A DNA stretch of 64,000 bases, taken from the NCBI GenBank assembly GCA_034509735.1, contig JACGWO010000005.1, positions 12,417,692-12,481,691 on the forward strand. The letters run 5' to 3'. Shown here piece by piece: positions 60,329 to 64,000 of this stretch. Position 1 is the first letter of the stretch. Every line of letters begins with the position of its first letter. Below the pieces are notes generated by a model that saw only the letters and a program-made list of their open reading frames with translations, did not search any database and was not told where the DNA came from. The translations under genes and the position numbers were made by a program. The stretch is from Sesamum alatum. Lineage: Eukaryota > Streptophyta > Magnoliopsida > Lamiales > Pedaliaceae.

Positions 60329-61360
60329 TTCTTATATGTTTATAATTTTTTTTTGATAATACATACACTAATATACAAAACATAATATAATATAAATAAA
60401 TATCTAAATGAGATATGTCATTTGATTAGATAATGCTTTATTATTGATGATTTTCTATATTTTTTATTCTATTGATAAATGTAAGAACTTGAAGTAGATG
60501 ATATCATCATTTTGTCATAATATGTTTTCATAATCATCTTATTTTATTTAAATAATATTTGTCTAATATTTATTTATTATTCAGATAAATTTTTTATATA
60601 ATTTTATTCGCAATAAGGACTTTTTTCATAATCTTATTAATAAAAAAATAATATGTTTTTTTATATTTATTTGTATTATTCTATAATAAATATATAATCA
60701 TGTAAAAGTGTTTATTTTTACACATTGTAATTGATATCTCAAATCACTACAAAAAATAGGTTTTTCGCCATGCTGTAATAAATGACCACACACTTTAAAA
60801 TTTTGGTATATTAATATTATTAACAATGGTCAAATAAAATAAATGTGAAAGTTTAAATTTTTACGACGATTAACAATATTTGTCATTGTTTTTTAGCCAT
60901 GGCCAACATATTTGCCATAGTTTTAGGCTTTTGGTTGTGGATAATATTTTGATCTCACTTACAGAAACAATGGTTTATGATCGTTGCGAAGCCGTGGTTA
61001 GTTTGTATTCAGTAAGATTTCGCTAAATATTTTTTTCTTTTGACCATAGTAATTAATGATAGCGAAAAATCATATTTTTTTCAATGTATGTTTACATTTT
61101 TTCTAATTGTCACTATAAGAAAATGCATTTATTATGAAAAAACAATTGTAATCAAAGGGTAAGTTATTACAAATTAATAATATAATTGTATAAGTGATTG
61201 ATTACTAAAGACCGCAAAAATTGACCCAACCCGCACTATCCCAATTAGACCGCAAAGTGGGGTTTGATGATTGTTAGGTTGGACTTTCGGTTAAGCTTTC
61301 TAAAAACCGCAATCATTAAATTATCTAAATTGGCCCAACCCCGCGCCACGTACACTCCTA
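60114..61360. mobile_element. hAT-type non-autonomous element (1247 bp)
   Basis: Ends TAGGGGTGT and (complement) TAGGAGTGT. Flanks CCCGCCAA (60106-60113) and GCCGCCAA (61361-61368), an 8-bp duplication with one change. The neighbouring solo LTR has an uninterrupted GACCGCCAACCTAT at this place, showing the empty site. Contains an (AAT)n run at 60291-60327. No transposase. Confidence 0.85.
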
Positions 61361-61588
61361 GCCGCCAACCTATGAGCAACAAACTCCATGGGTTTAACAA
61401 TTCGGTCTGTGGGTATTTGTTGTGACATTGAAACGCCGTTCAATGTGAGCAGTAAGCACAACAAACACTTTAGCCTGTGATGAATACTTACTAGCTATAT
61501 TCGTCAATATAATATTACTTTCATAAAGATTGACGAACGATTTCCAAAACAACCAATCAAATTGACATTCTGATCACCTATTTTAACA

Positions 61589-61704
61589 ATAGAACCATCT
61601 TCTAATTGGATTGAGTATTTTTTTAGGGTTAACTACACTTGGGTTCCCTCTAAAAAATTGTAAGGAGATATGAAAGTTTATATTTCCAAAAAAAAAAAAA
61701 AAAT
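61589..61704. other. Short spacer between the two solo LTRs
   Basis: TTAGGGTTAACTACACTTGG and a 16-base A run. It continues on the far side of solo LTR 2 (GATTACACTTCCCCC at 63847) and may be a MITE end in which LTR 2 landed. Confidence 0.4.
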
Positions 61705-63840
61705 TGTAAGGAGCAAATCGGCCCGGGAGAGGCACGATGGAAGCACGGGAGGCGTGTGATATTAAAATCAAAAGCAATTAGAATGACAGAATTAAAGTAT
61801 ACATCAAACATGTATAATGGATTAAGGGGTGTGCCTTTGATTCTCCCGGGGTTCACTGTATCTCATGTTCAAGAAAGATACCCAACATGGAGGCCATAGA
61901 ATTTGGAGGAACAAGAAGCATAAAAGAGGAAACTTACCCTCGTAGTTTTCTTCGTTTAGCTACACACATTATTATCTGTTTTGCCACCAAGATCTCAACG
62001 TAGAGACCCTCTAAAACCATCCACACGCTTCACTAGATACCAACGAGCTCTCGTGCGGACAAGAAGTCGTTTAGGGAAGAAGGGACATCAATACAACACT
62101 ATTGATGTATGCTATCGATGTCTCTAATGTTCTACCTTGAATGAATCAAGAAGAACAAAGGGAAAATCTTGGAGAGTAGGAAGACTACCTTGAATGACTC
62201 AAGAAGAACAAAGGAAAAATCTTAGAGAGTAGGAAGAAGGGTGGACGAGAGAGAGAGATGGCAAAATTGTAGAGATTAGTATGTGAGCTGTGTGTGTTTG
62301 AGTATTTATATGACTAGTTCATATAATCTTACTTAAACTTCTCCAAAGAGACACATCCTAATCAACTAGGGATTTGACCTAGTCAAATCCTAGTTGACTT
62401 AGGATTTTACCTAGTCAAACCTCATCTTAGGACGAATCCTAGCCCTCCATCTCAAAACCTCTAGATCAAATCTCGTCCATCCATTCTTGACGGACTTTAT
62501 GGAATGGGCCTATTAAATCAAATTTAAAGGGCCTAAGGTCCAATGGACTCTGTGTATTAAATCTAATTTAATACTTAAGCCCAAAATAATAATTTTCACC
62601 TTTTAATCTAATTAAAAAGGGAAAGCCCAACTTCTAAATTAATAAATCTAATTTATGAACCAAGCCCGATTAATCCATTTAATCGATGACAGCTTGTCAA
62701 TCCAAAGAGGATCAATTTAATCCAATTATATTGTTTCATCTCCCAAAATTAATTCTAAATTAATTCCTTCACTTCCAGTGAATCGTGTGCGACTCTTGAG
62801 GTTCACCCTCAACTAGATTTGGACCTACTTTCTGTTATCTCATAACCAAAGTAGTCCATCACTATGGGTGGTCATCTAGCAAGGGTCCATGACACTAGAG
62901 TCTAGGTGAATATGTGGCGTGAACATTTAGGCTCCGAGTTACATATAGGTACGATCCTACTGTCGCACGTCTCCCGGCCTTAGTCTAGCACATGGAATAC
63001 AACGTCGGTTCCCATTCTTGACTAGGCATCTATGCTTCAAACTCAAGAAAGGTTTATCTCTATGATTGACGTAGGAAATCCTTTTCCACTCAATCAAATT
63101 CTATGACCATAGACTTTGAGAGTCTAAACCATCTCAAAACGCATAGGAGATCTCGCTGTTAGAATCTTTGATAAGGGACAGATCCTGTCTTGGAATCCAC
63201 CGTCCTCTCTATGTACTCTGACTACACTGAACACGGCTTATGATGATGGTGTCTTATGCAATAATCACCGCTCGCCAAATCCAAGATGCAGCCGTCATAC
63301 GCAAGCGACTGCCATGATCCCTCAAGTACGAGGACTAATCCCGTACTATCGGAACAGGGAATACCAGTCATACCGACCAAGCCCGTGTGGCTTCCATATG
63401 ACGATTCCCGCGAGTCACCTCAGTTAGCCAACACTCTTGTCAACTAACCCACTAATATTGCATAGACATCCAACGTTTGTCACCGATGAAACACGATACT
63501 CATCCAATGAATGTAATCCTTAGTGCAAGTCTCTCTAGGACCCTCGATACACAATCTCGAGGTTCTCGACTTGGAGTGTTTCAGACCAATCCTACAGAAG
63601 GTGATTCCATGACCGCCAACCTATCCACAGTCCAACTTTTCGGATTCATATGTCCGGTCTGTGAGCGTTTTTTGTATTAACAAAACCATTTTGAATGCTA
63701 GCAATAAGCACAACAAACTCATTGCTGTCAATGATGAATCCTTATTACATTTATCAACATAATATTACTATCTTTCAAAGATCGGCGAATAGTTCTCAAA
63801 ACAATCAATCACATTGATTTTATGGTCACCTATTTCAACA
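61705..63840 (-). repeat. Solo long LTR 2 (minus), perfect 5-bp duplication
   Basis: 2136 bp. On the minus strand it begins TGTTGAAATAGGTGACC and ends CCTTACA. AAAAT flanks it on both sides (61700-61704 and 63841-63845), proving a solo LTR left by recombination between two LTRs. A TATAAATA box on the minus strand is at 62303-62310. A 53-bp tandem duplication is at 62132-62237. Confidence 0.9.
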
Positions 63841-63845
63841 AAAAT

Positions 63846-64000
63846 ATGATTACACTTCCCCCTAGAAAATTTTAAAAATACATTTTACACCCCCTTCGAT
63901 TTTTTTTTGTTTACACCCGAACCCATTCTGTTATGATTTTGATGAAAAATGCTTACATGAGCAAAAAATTACATAAACTTTTAATTTTCCCCTCATTTAA
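63846..64000. other. Window end, no gene
   Basis: Low-complexity DNA with CCCCC-containing motifs typical of MITE ends; truncated by the window. Confidence 0.35.

Larger units (their letters stand above)
57177..61588 (-). repeat. Solo long LTR 1 (minus), with two insertions
   Basis: Complement ends are TGTTAAAATAGGTGATC (right) and a CA end at 57177. It has the same order of blocks as the copy 1 LTR, including CTAGTGACATGGATTGTTGC near 59385. Removing the MITE (58029-58846) and the hAT element (60114-61360) with one duplication each leaves about 2.33 kb, the size of a family LTR. Flanks TTAGA and ATAGA match at 4 of 5 bases. No internal region on either side. Confidence 0.8.

Overview
The window is nuclear DNA of a flowering plant, most likely a eudicot. 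It is dominated by nested transposable elements. The evidence is copia and gypsy elements with plant-type organisation, Mutator-like, hAT and Harbinger DNA elements with diagnostic target-site duplications, a spliced defensin-like gene with GT-AG intron borders, and a piece of plant mitochondrial small-subunit rRNA. There are no bacterial operons, no CRISPR array and no intact tRNA gene. Species was not determined.

Layout. 1-8325: plus-strand Ty1/copia element with ~2.2-kb LTRs, its left LTR cut by the window edge. 8440-9640: minus-strand Ty3/gypsy gag remnant. 10701-13351: decayed Mutator-like element with ~350-bp inverted termini and a broken transposase. 13921-17270: a single MULE-type MITE whose inside has grown into about 28 copies of a ~112-bp unit, bounded by a perfect 10-bp duplication. 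17.4-28.1 kb: six further copies of that MITE family, one split by a Harbinger insertion, plus AT-rich DNA with a duplicated hairpin segment. 26514-26840: the defensin-like gene, the only plausible intact host gene.

29.8-43.4 kb: a minus-strand copia element (short LTR, decayed pol) carrying inside its RNase H end a complete 10.1-kb plus-strand copia element (30325-40408, 5-bp duplication CTTTA). 43395-44276: half of a minus-strand long LTR. 44371-46980: 3' non-coding tail of a Ty3/gypsy Tat/Athila-like element, interrupted by a mitochondrial rRNA fragment (46381-46699). 46981-53904: a 5'-truncated sibling of the first copia element that has lost its protease and the reverse-transcriptase catalytic motif. 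53.9-57.2 kb: AT-rich DNA with a MITE and a SINE-like element. 57177-61588 and 61705-63840: two minus-strand solo LTRs of the long-LTR superfamily; the first has been hit by a MULE-type MITE and a hAT element.

The genes do not form a pathway. The long-LTR copia family is present six times in both orientations and supplies most of the bulk. The clustered MITEs probably depended on a Mutator-like transposase related to the dead copy at 10.7 kb. The two LTRs of the first copia element differ mainly by single-base run-length indels rather than substitutions, so some of the frameshifts described may be base-calling errors rather than biology.
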